This document shows, one piece after another, positions 1 to 12,430 of a stretch of 64,000 nt of DNA. The position numbers and the translations under genes were made by a program. Within the stretch, counting starts at the first letter, position 1. The number at the start of each line of letters is the position of its first letter. The notes under the pieces are model-generated. The model did not search any database. It worked only from the letters and a program-made list of their open reading frames with translations, and was not told the origin of the DNA. Source of the stretch: Monocercomonoides exilis (Eukaryota; Preaxostyla; Oxymonadida; Polymastigidae); contig LSRY02000001.1 in the NCBI GenBank assembly GCA_001643675.2, positions 801,501 to 865,500 on the forward strand, written 5' to 3'.

Positions 1-14
1 TCGATATATTAACC

Positions 15-418
15 GGCATAGGTGTAACTGTCTACCTTTTGCAATTCTGGATTTTTGCTATTAATTTTATGATATTTGAAAAGCATAAATTATTTAAAAA
101 CTTTTGTATGGACAGATTTTTCGAAATTCTTCTTGCTTCTCATGAAAAAAAACTTTTTTTTAAAATGACCCATAAATATGAGAATTATGAATAAAAATAA
201 ATATTAATGTAAATTTTCCAATCAATAAATAGATACAAGGCTTGTAAATATTATGTTTTCTTTTTAAATAAGAGAATTTATCAAAATAAAGCATTTTTCA
301 AAATCTTTTTTAGAAATGAGAATAATTTTGATCAATCCCACGATATAATATAAAATATCCAATAAATAAAATTTTGTATTTATGCTTGATAAGTTGAATG
401 GATACTTTCAGTTGTTAT
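15..418 (+). repeat. Left terminal inverted repeat of element A
   Basis: Pairs base for base with 3201-3604 with only scattered mismatches near the inner edge. Runs of 8 A and 8 T near 145-161 are preserved in both arms. It contains a TGACCCATAA block and a GATCAATC block that recur in the repeats of elements B and C. Confidence 0.92.
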
Positions 419-777
419 GTATACTATCCATTTATATATTGAAGAGTGATAATATATATTATTTATTTTTGTTTTATTTTTTCATTTCCATATTATGATA
501 ATTATTATTCTGATGTATTTTTTGCACTACAAACAGTTTTTATCACTTCGAAGATAATGATTGAAATTACACAAACATTTTTGTAACAGATAACTTGGTG
601 ATTTAGAATTACTTTTTTCATTATTTTCCAACTGTATTCAATTCGCATCAACCAAATTATAATTCAATTGAATAAAGCAACGTAGATCAGTAAGAAAAAG
701 CTGAGTTAAAAAAAAGAAAAGAAAATGAAGGAAGCATAGTATTTTTTCTGAATAATCAATATCTTCTAACTTATCAA

Positions 778-2626
778 TGAAAATTACTGGTTTTAACCCT
801 GCAGTTTTTAAGAATAAAGCAATTAGCAAATTGCTCAATAGGTGGAGTCAATTCAAAGGAAACAAAAGGGAAATTGATGAAATTAAAGGATTGTTTGGAT
901 TTGAAAATGGACAATGGAAAATTTGATGGAAGAACGAAAGAAAGAAATGAATAGAACATCAATGAGGAAGAAGAGATATGTAAATGGAGTGGCTCATTGG
1001 TTGATGTTGAGAAGAGCAATGTGGAGATGAGGGAAACAACGATTATGAAGAGCAAGGAAGGTGGATTGCGGGTGAGTGGAGCGAGTGTGAGGATTGAGAA
1101 AGGAGAATTTGAGAACAACAACCCATCTATTGAGGGATATCCATCAGCCAGAAGGAATGCGATTTGTGAAGGGAATGGGGGGTTGAATGTTGTGAGTGTG
1201 AAAGGGGGAGATGGAATGTTGCCAAACACATCGATGTGGATATTGGACGAAGGATGCAAATTGGGAGGGATAGATTCAGAAAGAGGATCATCATATTTCA
1301 TCCCCATTTTGGTAGATGTGAAGAATATTTTTCAGCCAAATGGGGATGTGGAGTTGATGATTCTGGGAAAGCTGCTTCTTCCGCGTGGTTTAACTCTGAG
1401 ATAAAACATGAAAGAAGGGGATTTTGAGCTTCCATATAAGAGCACCATTGAAGAAGGTGGGTACATATCAGAGAACGAGGTGCATTCAATGATTTCATTG
1501 GAATTACTGAAAGTGATAAAGAACAAAACAGAAGTGAGTGTGTGCATTGTGTTTGGAAAAGATGAATCATCTTCTTCTAATGGAATTGTGGTGATGAATA
1601 AGAGTGAGAGTCAATCAAAAGGAGAGAAGAATGAAGATGAAGGAGATGAAAATAACAAAAAAGTTCAAAACAACAATGAATGGAGCATGGTTGTTATTGT
1701 TATAATAGCTGTGCTTTTTTTGATGTTTGAATTTATATTTGTTGTAGTGGTGGTGATATTACGAAAAAAACTTAGGGAATCAGAAAAGAACGTTAAAAAA
1801 AACAAGAATAGAAAATGAGCAGATAATGGAAAAGATGGAAAGGAGAAGGTAAAGCAATGAAAGAAGCTTTGAGATGAGTGAAATGCCATCTACGTTGCTG
1901 GAAGGAATGACGAGCCAAATTCCGTTATTGATCGAGGATGAAGAATGCTCATCTGAATCTCCAACAACAAGCAATGATGACGATGATGAGATTCTGAATG
2001 AAAATGATTTGTCGGTTTTTGGGTTTCCTCCTCCAAGATCTGAGAATGCTTCTGCTTCTGGAGTGCCACAATCATATTCATTCAATGTTATATCAGCGAA
2101 GAAGCCATTTCGAGAAAAGGAGAAAAAGAACATCAAAATGTTGCATTCTGTTATTCATTCAGTGCAAGGCAATTTCACACTGGGAACAAGAGCGATGGAT
2201 GTTGTTGATGGGAAGGAGGTTGTTTTGGCAGTTGCAGAGCTGTTTGAGCATTTGATTTCTGTTGGAGACGAAAGGGTGGAAATGATGGCGAGGCAGCTGT
2301 GCCCATATACAATCTTTGTTGAAGAAGGGAACGAAAATGAAATATACCTATTGACTGAAGAATTGGAGGATGAAAAACAGAAGGAAGAAATGAAGCGATG
2401 GAAGGCACCAGAAATTGGAAATGAAGATGAGGAAGTGGAAAATGATGGAATTGAGCAAGCAGTTGTATTCACACTTGGACTGATACTCCATGAAATGACA
2501 ACAGGGGAAGTGCCATTGAGCGAGTGTGAAGCCGAGGAAGCACAGGAGATGATGAGGGATGGAGTGCGACCGCTGACAGAAGGAATCGAAGGAAAATATC
2601 TGGTTGAGCTGATGGTAAATATGTGA
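778..2626 (+). pseudogene. Surface protein fragment: beta-helix end, TM segment, pseudokinase
   Basis: From 778 the frame matches the paralogues in elements B and C (for example the shared block KERNE..NEEEE.CK around 937-978). TAG at 952 and TAA at 1402 fall inside this homologous stretch. A hydrophobic segment at about 1687-1767, followed by RKK, looks like a single transmembrane helix. The frame shifts by one base near a poly-A run at about 1795-1803. It continues (TAA at 1850 in frame) through the motif EMSEMPSTLLEG to a kinase-like end with WKAPEI (about 2398-2415) and FTLGLILHEMTTGEVP. No VAIK lysine, HRD or DFG motif is visible, so this would be a pseudokinase. TGA at 2624 stands where relatives have Trp, and the frame continues beyond it. 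The copy lacks its N-terminal half. Likely a captured, decayed membrane-protein gene. Confidence 0.72.
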
Positions 2627-3200
2627 GCAGATGAGACTAATGACAAACCGAAAAAGGACAAAGTGATTTTTTTATTGTTGGAAATGTTTGAATATAATTT
2701 CATTTAACATTGAATATTAATTTTTGCAGCAATAAATAGAAACGGAAAAATTTAAGGTTTGAGCAAAAACATAAAAGCAAATTATTCTTATTCTTGAAAT
2801 TTATCCTTCTTATTTGAAGATTAATTAAAATTTTTAATATTAAAATAAATACACATGCTCATTAACATACACAATGCTTATCGAATGAACTAAAATTTTT
2901 AAAAAACTTGTTGACAATTATTGTGTTGTTTCATCAAATAAGAAATCAACAAATTCAGAAATAATGACTGTGAAGAAAAAACAATTGGTTAAAGTTCAAA
3001 AACATATACAATTAAATAACTGAACAACATACACAACATTAACAAAAATGATAATGCAAGCAACAAATAATGCTCTTTAATTTACAAGATTTGAAAAAAT
3101 TCAATTTTCCTGAAACATATCATCTGAATCATCAAAGAACACTAAAAAACTGAATGTTCAACCACATTAAATAATAGTGGATATCTGAAGATTTATTAAT

Positions 3201-3604
3201 ATAATAACTGCAAGTATCCATTCAACTTATCAAGCATAAATACAAAATTTTATTTATTGGATATTTTATATTATATCGTGGGATTGATCAAAATTATTCT
3301 CATTTCTAAAAAAGATTTTGAAAAATGCTTTATTTTGATAAATTCTCTTATTTAAAAAGAAAACATAATATTTACAAGCCTTGTATCTATTTATTGATTG
3401 GAAAATTTACATTAATATTTATTTTTATTCATAATTCTCATATTTATGGGTCATTTTAAAAAAAAGTTTTTTTTCATGAGAAGCAAGAAGAATTTCGAAA
3501 AATCTGTCCATACAAAAGTTTTTAAATAATTTATGCTTTTCAAATATCATAAAATTAATAGCAAAAATCCAGAATTGCAAAAGGTAGACAGTTACACCTA
3601 TGCC
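3201..3604 (-). repeat. Right terminal inverted repeat of element A
   Basis: Inverted partner of 15-418. It ends GTTACACCTATGCC directly before the TATTAACC duplication. Confidence 0.92.
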
Positions 3605-3841
3605 TATTAACCTTCACGGAAAAATGATAATTGAACTATTAAACATACCATAATATTTTTTCTGTTTCAATTTTTTAAAATGTCATCGATCGATTGCATG
3701 TTTTCAAGTTTTTCAGCGATCTCTCTTCAGATTTTCAAATGTATTTTTTAAAAGAATGTAAATTTAAAACAACAATAAAATTACTCATGAAAGATCAACG
3801 ATGCAACGATTTTTTGATCTCATAAAAATTCACACATATCG

Positions 3842-5510
3842 TGTGCATATTAACATGTCAAAGTGGACGAACAGTTCAACCCCCATCTGTGCTTCAGCTT
3901 TCAGAATCAATGCTACACTTACGAAGGGATGTCCTTTGGAGCAAAGGACGCGCCCAGAGTATTCACGAAGATTATGAAATGGGCAGCGTCATATATCAGA
4001 GAAAAGTGGAAAGTGAAGCTTGTAATACACCTGGACGACATTCTCCTCATGCACCCAGACAGGGATGCTTTGAGATTGACCTCACAGAAGATAGCCCAGT
4101 TCCTGAGAAATCTGGGCTGGATACCGTCGGAAGAGAAACTGAATTTGGAACCCACAAAGAGTGGGGAGTTTTTGGGATGGCTGTGGAATTCAGAGAAGAT
4201 GAAAGTGACGCTTTAGGAGAAAAAGAAAGTGCTGCTGCTGGAGGATGTGCGAACTTGGATTGCATTTGCAAAGAGAAGGAAGAGTTCAGAGACAAGAGAC
4301 CTAGCAGCACTCCTCCGGAGGTTGAATTTTGTGAGACTGCAATACACACCAGTGAGCTTGTGGATGAAGTGCATGCAACACGTGCTGAGGCAGGCAATAG
4401 CCAGTGGGGGCTGGAAGGGAACAATGATAGTCAACCCAATGATTCTGGGAGAATTAACACATTGGAGGAAAACCCTGCTTGAGAACAAACCGAGGTGTCT
4501 GAGGAAGAGAGCAAGGCCAGCAGTACTAACAACGGATGCTTCAGAGCTGGGATGGGGTGCAGTATTAACAATACCGAAAGAGAACAGGGAGGAGAAAATC
4601 TATGTCCACGGAAGTTGGACCCTCCAGGAGAGTGCGTTAGCGATTAACGAAAAGGAGTCCAGAGCAGTGTTGAGGACTTTAGAAAGGAAAGGAACATGGC
4701 TGCAACAACAGAAGATAGACCATATTCGTCTGAGGACAGACCATATGTCCACGATGTGGACAATACAAAAGAAGAGGGGAGCGCCATCGCTCATTCCAAC
4801 ACTGAGAGCAATAGAGAAGAAACTGAACAGCCTGGACATTACGATACAAACAGAATATCTCCCGTGAGAACAGAATATGGAAGCAGATGCACTCAGCAGG
4901 ATGGCAAAAAAGCCGGACTATGTACTGAGTGTGGAGAAAGTCGCAGAGACATTACAAATAGTCGCACCGAGAATACTAGATACAATTTTAGAACAGATTG
5001 CTCCGGTGCCCTGCGGAAGAACTTGGAGACTATCCTTCGTCAGAAGGAAGAGAGAGAGAGAAACGCAAGGAAACGAGATAGTACTAGTCCACCCGTTCAT
5101 GAGGAACATCGGATCGACCTCAAAAGAGATGAGAAAAAAAGGCTGGAAGTTACCACCAGGAGAGGTTATAAGTATTGCACTGAAGAAGAAAACTTTCCAG
5201 GAAGGGAACTCCTTCAAGCATGGAGAAAATACGTTGGAGTGAAAAATATATCAGCAGCAATTTTGAGAAATCAGAAGAACGAAAGAGTTACGTAAAGAGC
5301 GCTACGAAGATTTATCAAGTCTTGGACAAGTGAAGTACTGATGATACTGACCCCCTCACAACCAAAGAGGCCAAGTAGATTATCTAAGTATTTATTGAAG
5401 CTCTATCCAATACAAATGTTTCAAGTGGAGAAATTAATAAAGCTGAACAAAAAGTTTTCGAGTCCATTAACATTTTCAGAGAAATTGAGACGAATGTGAA
5501 AGAAATTGAT
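3842..5510 (+). pseudogene. DIRS-like retrotransposon remnant: reverse transcriptase and RNase H
   Basis: The reading starts abruptly inside the reverse transcriptase palm (AYxHVKVDEQF) and shows MSFGAKDAPRVFTKI and the catalytic LVIHLDDILL (HLDD, a YxDD variant, at about 4028-4039). RNase H follows with LTTDASELGWGAVL, INEKESRAV and MEADALSRM. TAA at 3851 and TAG at 4214 lie in frame within conserved sequence and read well as Gln. TGA at 4865 replaces the Gly usually seen before the ADALSR motif, so the copy is damaged. After about 5240 the coding moves to another frame, where TAA at 5293 also reads through (RVTxRALRRFIKSW), possibly the start of a recombinase-like region. It is truncated at the 5' end and lies 230 bp right of element A. 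DIRS/Ngaro-like is my best placement; a Ty3-type element is less likely. Confidence 0.7.
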
Positions 5511-6761
5511 TCATCTCCTTAAACTCACGTTAGAGATAAGCCGAGAAGTGGAAAACAATTTGAATCAATGGGGGATATAACAATTATCACAAAAGGGGAA
5601 GAAATTACATATAACTGGCACATTATTTTTTTGATCATCCATTTTCAATGTTTTTTTTCGATTTCAAAAATCTGCACAAACAAACAGATTTTGAAACCAT
5701 ATTTGTAATTGCAAGTAATATGATGCAATTGCAATTTAGAAGCAAATGTTATATTTATTATCAACGTTTGTACGTCCTGAAAAAATATTTTTTTGAAATG
5801 AATTTCAATTTAAATAATACCTCAACCAAAAATGCCAGTTTTTTTCTAAATTATTAATTATTAAACAACAAATACAAAATGTCAACAATCCCTGTGAAGT
5901 TCGGTAAATTCATGATCGATGTTTTGATTAACAAATTCCATATTAAAAACTATTTGTTATTGTTCTTTCAGAAAACATCTTCAAAAAAATAAACGAACGC
6001 GATAAAAAAAGGACATTGTCGATAATTTGACGATTTTAACAAAAGTGCATCTGTTCATTTTCTTTAATGATGAATAAATATGCAATGATAAAGTTTAGCA
6101 AAAAGTTATATTATTTCAGATATTCAAGTGTTTTTATAAAATTATTGTCTTGAAACAAAATGTTTCTTTTTCCTTTATAATCTAGGTTTATATGATTAGA
6201 TTTGCTTATCAAATTGTTTCATTTGATCATGGGCATTTAGAAACTATTAACCAATGAAAAGAAGCTTTTTAAACTGTTTAACTGGTATTCTATGTATTCT
6301 TGGTTGATTTATTAAAAACATATATTCTCCTTGATTCTATTCTTATCGTTTTCATTTATTGAAACAGTCAACATGACAGTTCTTCGGAAATGTTTTATTG
6401 TTTATTGTTGTCACTTGTGTTGGAAATCGAAAATTCAAACTTTTGATAGAACAACATATTTTTTTTTATTTTGAGATTAAAATCGAATGAGAAATTTAAA
6501 GAAAAGAGGATTGAAAAAAGAGAAGATCAATGAAATTTAAATTGTTTTGAAGATTCCTTGAAATGGAACAAAGCAATTGTTTATATTTGACGAAAGGAAA
6601 ATTAATCTCCAAATAATGAAAGGATAAATGGATGAGATAGAATGAAAAAAGGATTTTTCAATTATATTTTTATTTCCGTTATTAAAAAGGTTATTATGAA
6701 TATTTGTATATAATGGATCCAAAGGTTTCTCTCACCAGAGGAACCTGCAGAAGTTTCAAAG
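5511..6761. other. AT-rich spacer
   Basis: No convincing gene. Short open stretches occur on both strands, but none has a recognisable motif or biased codon use. Confidence 0.5.
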
Positions 6762-7094
6762 ATGGAAACAATAAATAAAGAGTTTGATGAAACTTTCTGT
6801 TTTTCGATGAAATTTCTGTTTTCAATTCTCATCCTTCAATTATCTGAATCAAAATATTCGTTGTCTTCAATTCCTTCGTCTTTTTCCTCTCCCAAAGCAA
6901 GAACTTCCAACAGAACAAACATATTGATTGAGACATTGTGTTTGATGAAGGCTGGATTGGAGACAAGCTTCAATTCGATTTCTCGTTTTTCTTCCGAATG
7001 TATCATTAACATCGTGGCAATCAGAGTATTTGAGGACAAAGTGTTAGAAGAAGCACGCCATTTTTCCGAACATGTTTTAGAGAGGAGAAAATGA
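6762..7094 (+). CDS. Unidentified short ORF with possible signal peptide
   Basis: Open from an ATG at 6762 to TGA at 7092. An internal Met at about 6807 starts a hydrophobic run (MKFLFSILILQL) that could be a signal peptide or membrane anchor. The rest has no motif I recognise and ends in a charged, helix-prone tail (FEDKVLEEARHFSEHVLERRK). The next region downstream is also helix-prone but in another frame, so this could be part of a larger interrupted gene. Gene status is uncertain. Confidence 0.3.
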   Translation: METINKEFDETFCFSMKFLFSILILQLSESKYSLSSIPSSFSSPKARTSNRTNILIETLCLMKAGLETSFNSISRFSSECIINIVAIRVFEDKVLEEARHFSEHVLERRK

Positions 7095-7287
7095 GAGAAA
7101 GCCAATTAAAAAAGCGAGTGGAGAGAGAAATAAGGAAGAAGAGGGGGAGGAGAAGAAGGAGGGAGAAAAAGTGGTCGAGCATGATATTGGGAAAAGAGTG
7201 CTAAGATGAGGAGACATATCTCTTGATAGAAATGGAGGTACGAGGAATTCAGAACACAGAAAACATGAATATAACTGAAATACCGGG

Positions 7288-7632
7288 ATGAAGAGATTGA
7301 AGAAAGAGAACGATGAACTGAGCAAGTTGCTGAAGGAGGTATTTTGCTGTAACGAATCGAACCACTTGCAAGAGCTGATGACAAAAAAATCAATTGAAGC
7401 CAGCCTTGATGATGAATAAGATCAAAATACAAAGAAAAGGGAAAAACAGAAGGAACGCAAATAGATGGAATCACGAAAGTAAAAGCAAAAAATCCGAACA
7501 TTATTATTGTCCATCGTTTAAACCGTTTTCATTATGATTATTATCGAATTCTTCATTATGATCTTCCACATTTTTCCCATTCTTTTCTAAACACATTCAA
7601 AACTTTTCCTTCAAGAAATATTTCTTGAATGA
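7288..7632 (+). CDS. Small coiled-coil protein with C-terminal hydrophobic anchor
   Basis: ATG at 7288 opens MKRLKKENDELSKLLKE, a clear coiled-coil heptad pattern. The frame stays free of TGA for 114 codons to 7630 but meets TAA at 7417, TAG at 7462 and TAA at 7480; read as Gln these sit in a Lys/Glu/Gln-rich stretch where Gln fits. The last third contains about 22 hydrophobic residues (FIMIIIEFFIMIF and neighbours), which would make a tail-anchored membrane protein. A TGA five codons upstream supports this start, although similar charged coding (7091-7287, one base out of frame) precedes it, so it may be the 3' end of a larger, frameshifted gene. Function unknown. Confidence 0.45.
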
Positions 7633-7911
7633 ATGAGGATATTAAAAAAGAACTGCTATTATTCCAAGTAGTGTCAGTAAATAAAAAATTTCCTGGTTTT
7701 TAAAAACTTTTATCATAATATGCGAACAAACAAAAAGCTGAAAGGAAGGTGAAGGAGAAAGAGAAGAATGAGATAATGATAAAAATGAGAAAACCTTCTC
7801 ATTTGCAATTAATATTCTCAAAAGCCAAACACATTTGCATAAAACAATAAGAATGAGATAAGAGATGAGATAGACAAAAGCACTGCAATCAATCTATTTG
7901 AACCTTTTCCA

Positions 7912-8220
7912 ATGCAATCTGACGAAAGAATATTGTTTTCTTCTTTTTTTTCTTCAAAAAGAACTAAAATTCCTTCTCTATCATCTTCCTCTTTTTCTTC
8001 TTCTTCTTCTTCTCCTCCTCCTCCTCCTCATAATGAAGACCATCGTCTTCATCGAATCAATTTAATTCCGTGCATTACGAGTGTACACACTCTGCATTTG
8101 GCTGAGTGGTAGGATGGGAAATACTCTTTGCACTTGGGATTAGTGCTGCTGATATGTGAGTTAGTCGTAAACAACTTTTAGAAGGCAAACAAGGAGCAAG
8201 AGAAATAAGAGGGGGCATGA
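7912..8220 (+). CDS. Unidentified Ser/Pro-rich protein
   Basis: Open from ATG 7912 to TGA 8218 if the three in-frame TAA/TAG codons are Gln (the first follows LHLAEW at about 8110). The N-terminal third is a Ser run followed by a Pro run (about 7980-8027). The middle is hydrophobic and ordered (LHLGLVLLICEL). A charged helix-like stretch follows in another frame to about 8400, so the real gene may be longer and frameshifted. No family recognised. Confidence 0.38.
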
Positions 8221-9267
8221 GGAAGCAGAGCGCACATTAAAAAAGAATATATAGACGAGCAGGTGAAAGAGGATAGGAAGCTGTCTGCAAAAAAAATAAA
8301 TTTTTTCTTCCGAAAACAATGCTTCAGAATGAATATGCGATGGAGAAACGAACCGGATGAATGAGTTGGGAAACATGAGAGATGATAGCAAACTTAACCT
8401 AGTATGTCAATCGGAAGAATACAGAAACTTCAACCTGTGTTGGCAGGTGTACAAATGTCTCACAGAAGATACCTTCAATACATAAGAATTGAAAAGGTTT
8501 AAAGAGTGAATATGATTTTAACAATTTAAACATAAATCTGATTGTAATTGCTGTTGATTTGTCAAAATGCATAAAGTCCCTTTTTGTTGGTTCATCCTAA
8601 GGAATCTTTTTTTCATTTGCTTGTTCATGCACATTCATAAAATCAATCCTATTTTTATTTTTTTATTCATTCCGTAGCAGTTCACTCCTTCCCTGATATC
8701 TTCAATCTTTTCACAAACAAATACAACTTAGAAGAAAGATAGCATTCATTCAAGAGACAATGCAGCAACATATTGCTGAAAAATGCAATTCATATAATTC
8801 CAGTTGGGTGAAAAAAATTGAAAAATCACTATTTTTTCACCTGATTTGTTCCACAAAAAATCAACGAATGTTTGCAATCAACCGTAATTTTTTCTTGTAT
8901 GATTAATTCATTTTTTTTCTCAAATATCAACATTTGACATATTTAATATTTCAGTTTTCTTCGTATATGTTATCAAACTGGTACAATTTTTAAAGTTTAT
9001 TTTTATTTTTTTCTGTTTATTAACTGCAATTCATTCAACTTGAATTTTCTTTTGCAACTTTTTTGACAAAATGAGTTTCACATATCTTTTATTTGAGATA
9101 TAACAATCATTATCTATGAAATCTCATTATGCAAATGAAACAAATTAACATTAGTTTATTATCGTGAGATTTTTAATAATGATTGAGTGTTCCAACTTTT
9201 TTTGTTCACTTTCTTGTTTGCTGTTTTCGCTCTGTTTTTGATCTTTATGTGTTTTATGCTCTCACAG
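8221..9267. other. Mostly non-coding stretch
   Basis: Charged helix-like coding is possible to about 8400. The rest is AT-rich with no recognisable feature. Confidence 0.4.
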
Positions 9268-11136
9268 ACTACGGAAAGAAGTTGATACATACTGCACTTC
9301 CATCGCAGATGAAGCGTGCCTGTTCGCCGTTTGGGGGCATAAGCACGCAATTGCGCTCGAAACCGTTCCGGCCTTCGAGCACAGCGAAGTTTGCTTCTGG
9401 GGCTGCAGGCGGGCAGACGAAGTTGCTGGATCGATCGTTGACCCCCATCCGGAGAGAGAATGCGATTGACACAAGTGTGTGATTTGGATATTTGTTGCTT
9501 TGTTTTTGATGAGTATGTTATCTTCTGTGGGTGTGGGGTTTTTGTGATGCGCCAGCTGTTGCAGGACTGGCCTTTGAGGAGCCTCGTGGGATGGAGGAAA
9601 TAAGGACTGGCGATTTGTGTGGCAATTCCTTTTGATGATGAAAATGTGTTTGAGTTTTGCTTTATGTATTTTTCAGGAATCCGCTTTCGCAGATTGAAGA
9701 AAGTGACAACTTCTTGAGACGGGCGAGGCTGCTAGCTTTGAGAGAAATATCGTTTGAGGTGATGGAGCGACGAGGGAGCTGCTTTATTCCGATTAAGTTA
9801 CATATGTGGAGAGAGTCGCGAGTCCGCTCTTTTTATACTCAATGGAAGGGGTGAGGCGACTGGAAAAGCTGTTTGAAGAGATGATGGAGGCAAAGGAGAT
9901 GCACCTGCCGGTGGTGAGGGAGCAGATTATGCACAACCAGATGTGCATTGATGTGACGCTTGAAGATGTGGAAGAGATGCTGGGGAATGCGGAGCAGCGA
10001 GGAAGGAGAGCTGCTGCACCAGATACGAGTGGAGCATGCACTTGTGGATGGCGAGCTGTGGAAGGAGTAAGAGGCGGGGGCACGTCAGGAAGAGCGGCAG
10101 CAGGAATAGCTGAGGAACAAGGAGGAAGACCCGGAGAGGATGAAGGCGAATGCTGGCAGACGCTTAGCAAGACGGACGGAAAGTGCGAGGGGCATGTTGT
10201 GGAGCTGGAAGTGGAGAAGGAGGGGCTGGGGCGGCAGATCCGAGAGCTGAAGGAGCAGCACGAGGAGGCGAAGCAGGAGATGGAGAAGCGGTACTCGGAG
10301 TTCAACATGCTGCTGCAGAAGATCCAGGACGACGAGCGGATCTCGAAGCGGACGAGGGGGCTGGCTGAGCAGCTGCAGGAGAAGGTCAAAATCATCCGGA
10401 TGCGGGAGAGGAAGATCCTGGAGCTGAGTGAGAAGAACAATGCAGAGGTGAAGGAGCTGCAGGAGCAGCTGGTGGCGATGAAGGAGAAGGCAGAGCTGAT
10501 TTATGTGGGGATTGAGAAGGAGAAGAAGCTGCATTCTCAGCAGGGCAGAGTGGCGAGTGAGTGCAGCGAGGGGGCAGTGTCAGGGGCAGGGGTATCGCTT
10601 GCCACACCTTCTTCGTTGTCGTCTACGGGAGGTGGGGAGGTTCAGTCTTTGGCTTTGTTGATTCTGAAGTTGGGGCTGTGTCAAAAGTGCCAGGAGAAGT
10701 TTGCAGCGAGCATCAGGGATGGCAGCGCTGTGGTGCTTGGGCCAGACACGAGCGGGAAGGGGGTTGTTGTGAAAGCGGGGAGCGGGGTGAGTGTTGTGGG
10801 CGAAGCAAACAGCAGTGGTGGAGAAGGAGGAGGAGGCGGAAGTGAGGGAACGAGATCATTGATCAGCGAGAGATCAGAGAAGAACAGTGCTGGGGCCAAT
10901 GGTGGTGATGGCGGTGGCGGTGGTGGAAGAGCCGATACAAGTGAAGAAGAAGATGATGAACAGGATGGAGAAGAAAACATAGATGCTGATTGCGCTGTCA
11001 AAAGTGCTGGAGCAGACGATAAGCGAGCAGAAGGCGCTGTATAAGGAAGTGATTGAGAAGCAGCAGACGGCGCTTGCGCAAAAGAAGCAGGAGCAGAAGA
11101 AAATGAAGAAGTTAATAAAAAGGCCGAGCAGTGACT
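9268..11136 (+). CDS. Coiled-coil protein gene, frame-disrupted, GC-richer codons
   Basis: Exon 1 runs from an acceptor-like CTCACAG before 9268 to 9478. An intron (9479-9676) joins it in phase to NPLSQIEESDNFLRRARLL. Downstream the protein is strongly coiled-coil (for example KILELSEKNNAEVKELQEQL near 10420-10470), followed by a low-complexity Gly/Ser region. The open frame alternates: frame 0 to about 9850, frame 2 to about 9990, frame 0 at about 9990-10160 (containing TAA 10068 and TAG 10107 that read well as Gln), frame 2 to about 10960, then frame 0 to TGA at about 11134. Paired single-base shifts suggest either assembly indels or a decaying gene. Codons are rich in CTG, GAG and AAG, unlike most of the window. 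It could be a cytoskeletal or flagellar protein; I do not recognise the family. Confidence 0.5.
9479..9676 (+). other. Predicted intron
   Basis: Starts GTGATTTGG and ends TTTTTCAG. Removing it keeps the frame (exon 1 leaves two bases of a codon and exon 2 supplies the third). At 198 bp it is the longest intron predicted in the window. Confidence 0.55.
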
Positions 11137-11197
11137 GATTTTGCAGGTGAAGGAGCTAAAGAAACAGGTGGGACGGTGAAACTTTTGAGTGAGCATG

Positions 11198-12430
11198 GAA
11201 GGTGAGGTTGATGAGAAAGGGGTAACTGCGCTGTTATTGCTGGAAGTTCCAATGGCGATGGAGCGGCTGATGAGAAAAGAATCATGGTCGTAGGTGCAGG
11301 TGGTGTCAGAAACGGTGCATGTGCTTCGGATGCAGTCCAATCGGCGGTCGTCTGTGCCGACGGAGCGGCTGCTGACGTCGCTGAAGTTGGGGCTGCTGCC
11401 GTAGCTGGTGCATAAGATGTCGACGATCAGGGGGATATTCGGAGACAAGGTTGCTGCAGACGCGGGAAAGGGCAGGTGCGGGGAGGCAGGGGTTTGGGGA
11501 CTTTGTGTTCATGTGAATGTTGGAGAAACACACGGAGCAGAAGAAAAGTGAGCGGGTGCCGCAGGGGATAATCCGCGAAGTGGAGTTTTTTTGGATGAAA
11601 TTTGTGGATGTTAGGTTTTGGGGGAAGCTTGTGCCGGAGGAGTTTATGGTTGACGAGCCATTGTTTTTCCAATTCTTCTAAACGGTGCTTGAAGGAGCGT
11701 CGAAGAAGAAGTTCAATATGTTTTTGGGGGAGTTCGAAGGAATGCAGTCGAAGAAGGGGGAGGCGGATAAATCTGTGTTTCTGGGGTTTCTGCAGAACTA
11801 CTTCCGGGCAGAGGCAACGAAGCGGAAGGAGTCGATGAATGCGCTGTATGATGCGATATGCAGTGGCGATCCATCGACTTCATCATCTTCTTCATAAACA
11901 GCATCATCGTCATTGTCATCGACAGGGGCAGTGCGCAGAGGGATCACGTACTCAGAGCTGGAGTCTCTTCTGTGTGTGTGCTATCCGCAGACGCCGCAGA
12001 CGCCGCAGGCGCTGTCGCTGCGGATCTTCCGGGATGCGTACAGGCTGTCGGGCTGCAGTCTGCCGTCGTTTGCGTCTGTGCTGGAAGAGTGTCAGCAAAA
12101 TAACTTCATGATGCGCTGCTTGAAGCTGCCGGATGTGTGCGACACAACAGACCGGTGGGCTCCTCTGAAAGCGTCTGAGAAAAATGCAGCTGTGAAGACG
12201 GTTTATTGGCGCTGGACAACCTGGTGTGGGTGCTTTCGGTGGTGTTGGCAGGGGTGTTGGCAGGGGTGTCAGCAGGGGCATGGCTGAAACAGCGGGAGGT
12301 GGTTGTGCCGAAGGCGGTGACGAAGAAAGAATGGAGGCGAGTTCCATTCCGGATAATGCAGCTGCTGGTGGAGCTGGTAGAGCTGAAGCTAGGGAGGAAC
12401 GAGGTGCAAAGGGCCATCTGTTTTTAGATG
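11198..12430 (+). CDS. Unidentified protein-coding tract, GC-richer codons
   Basis: Reading from about 11210 gives a helical protein (EKGVTALLLLEVPMAMERL) with in-frame TAG at about 11290 and 11403, then a one-base shift. From 11521 the frame runs MLEKHTEQKKSERVPQG through FVDVRFWGKLVPEEF and SKKKFNMFLGEF to about 12280, with TAA at 11679 and 11895 in frame. Gln at both positions gives continuous sequence; at 11895 the codon sits inside a Ser-rich linker. It shares codon bias with the coiled-coil gene just upstream and may be the 3' part of the same gene. The end is unclear because another shift occurs near 12230. No family recognised. Confidence 0.48.

Larger units (their letters stand above)
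15..3604. mobile_element. Element A: GGCATAGGT-ended non-autonomous transposon
   Basis: The sequence starts GGCATAGGTGTAAC at 15 and ends with its reverse complement at 3604. The terminal inverted repeats are about 404 bp and align without gaps. An 8-bp direct repeat, TATTAACC, lies immediately outside both ends (7-14 and 3605-3612) and reads as a target-site duplication. The interior carries part of a surface-protein gene (778-2626) and no transposase. About 570 bp between that gene and the right repeat (2627-3200) is AT-rich with nothing recognisable. An 8-bp duplication with GG-starting ends fits the Merlin/IS1595 group, but the superfamily is inferred. Confidence 0.9.

Noticed and set aside
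638-838. Minus-strand short frame at the left of element A's gene
   Set aside because: It lies opposite the start of the surface-protein coding in element A and has no motif.
9786-9830. A 17-bp intron (GTTACATATG to GGAGAG) to explain the first frame change in the coiled-coil gene
   Set aside because: Much shorter than every other predicted intron; further frame changes downstream have no such explanation.
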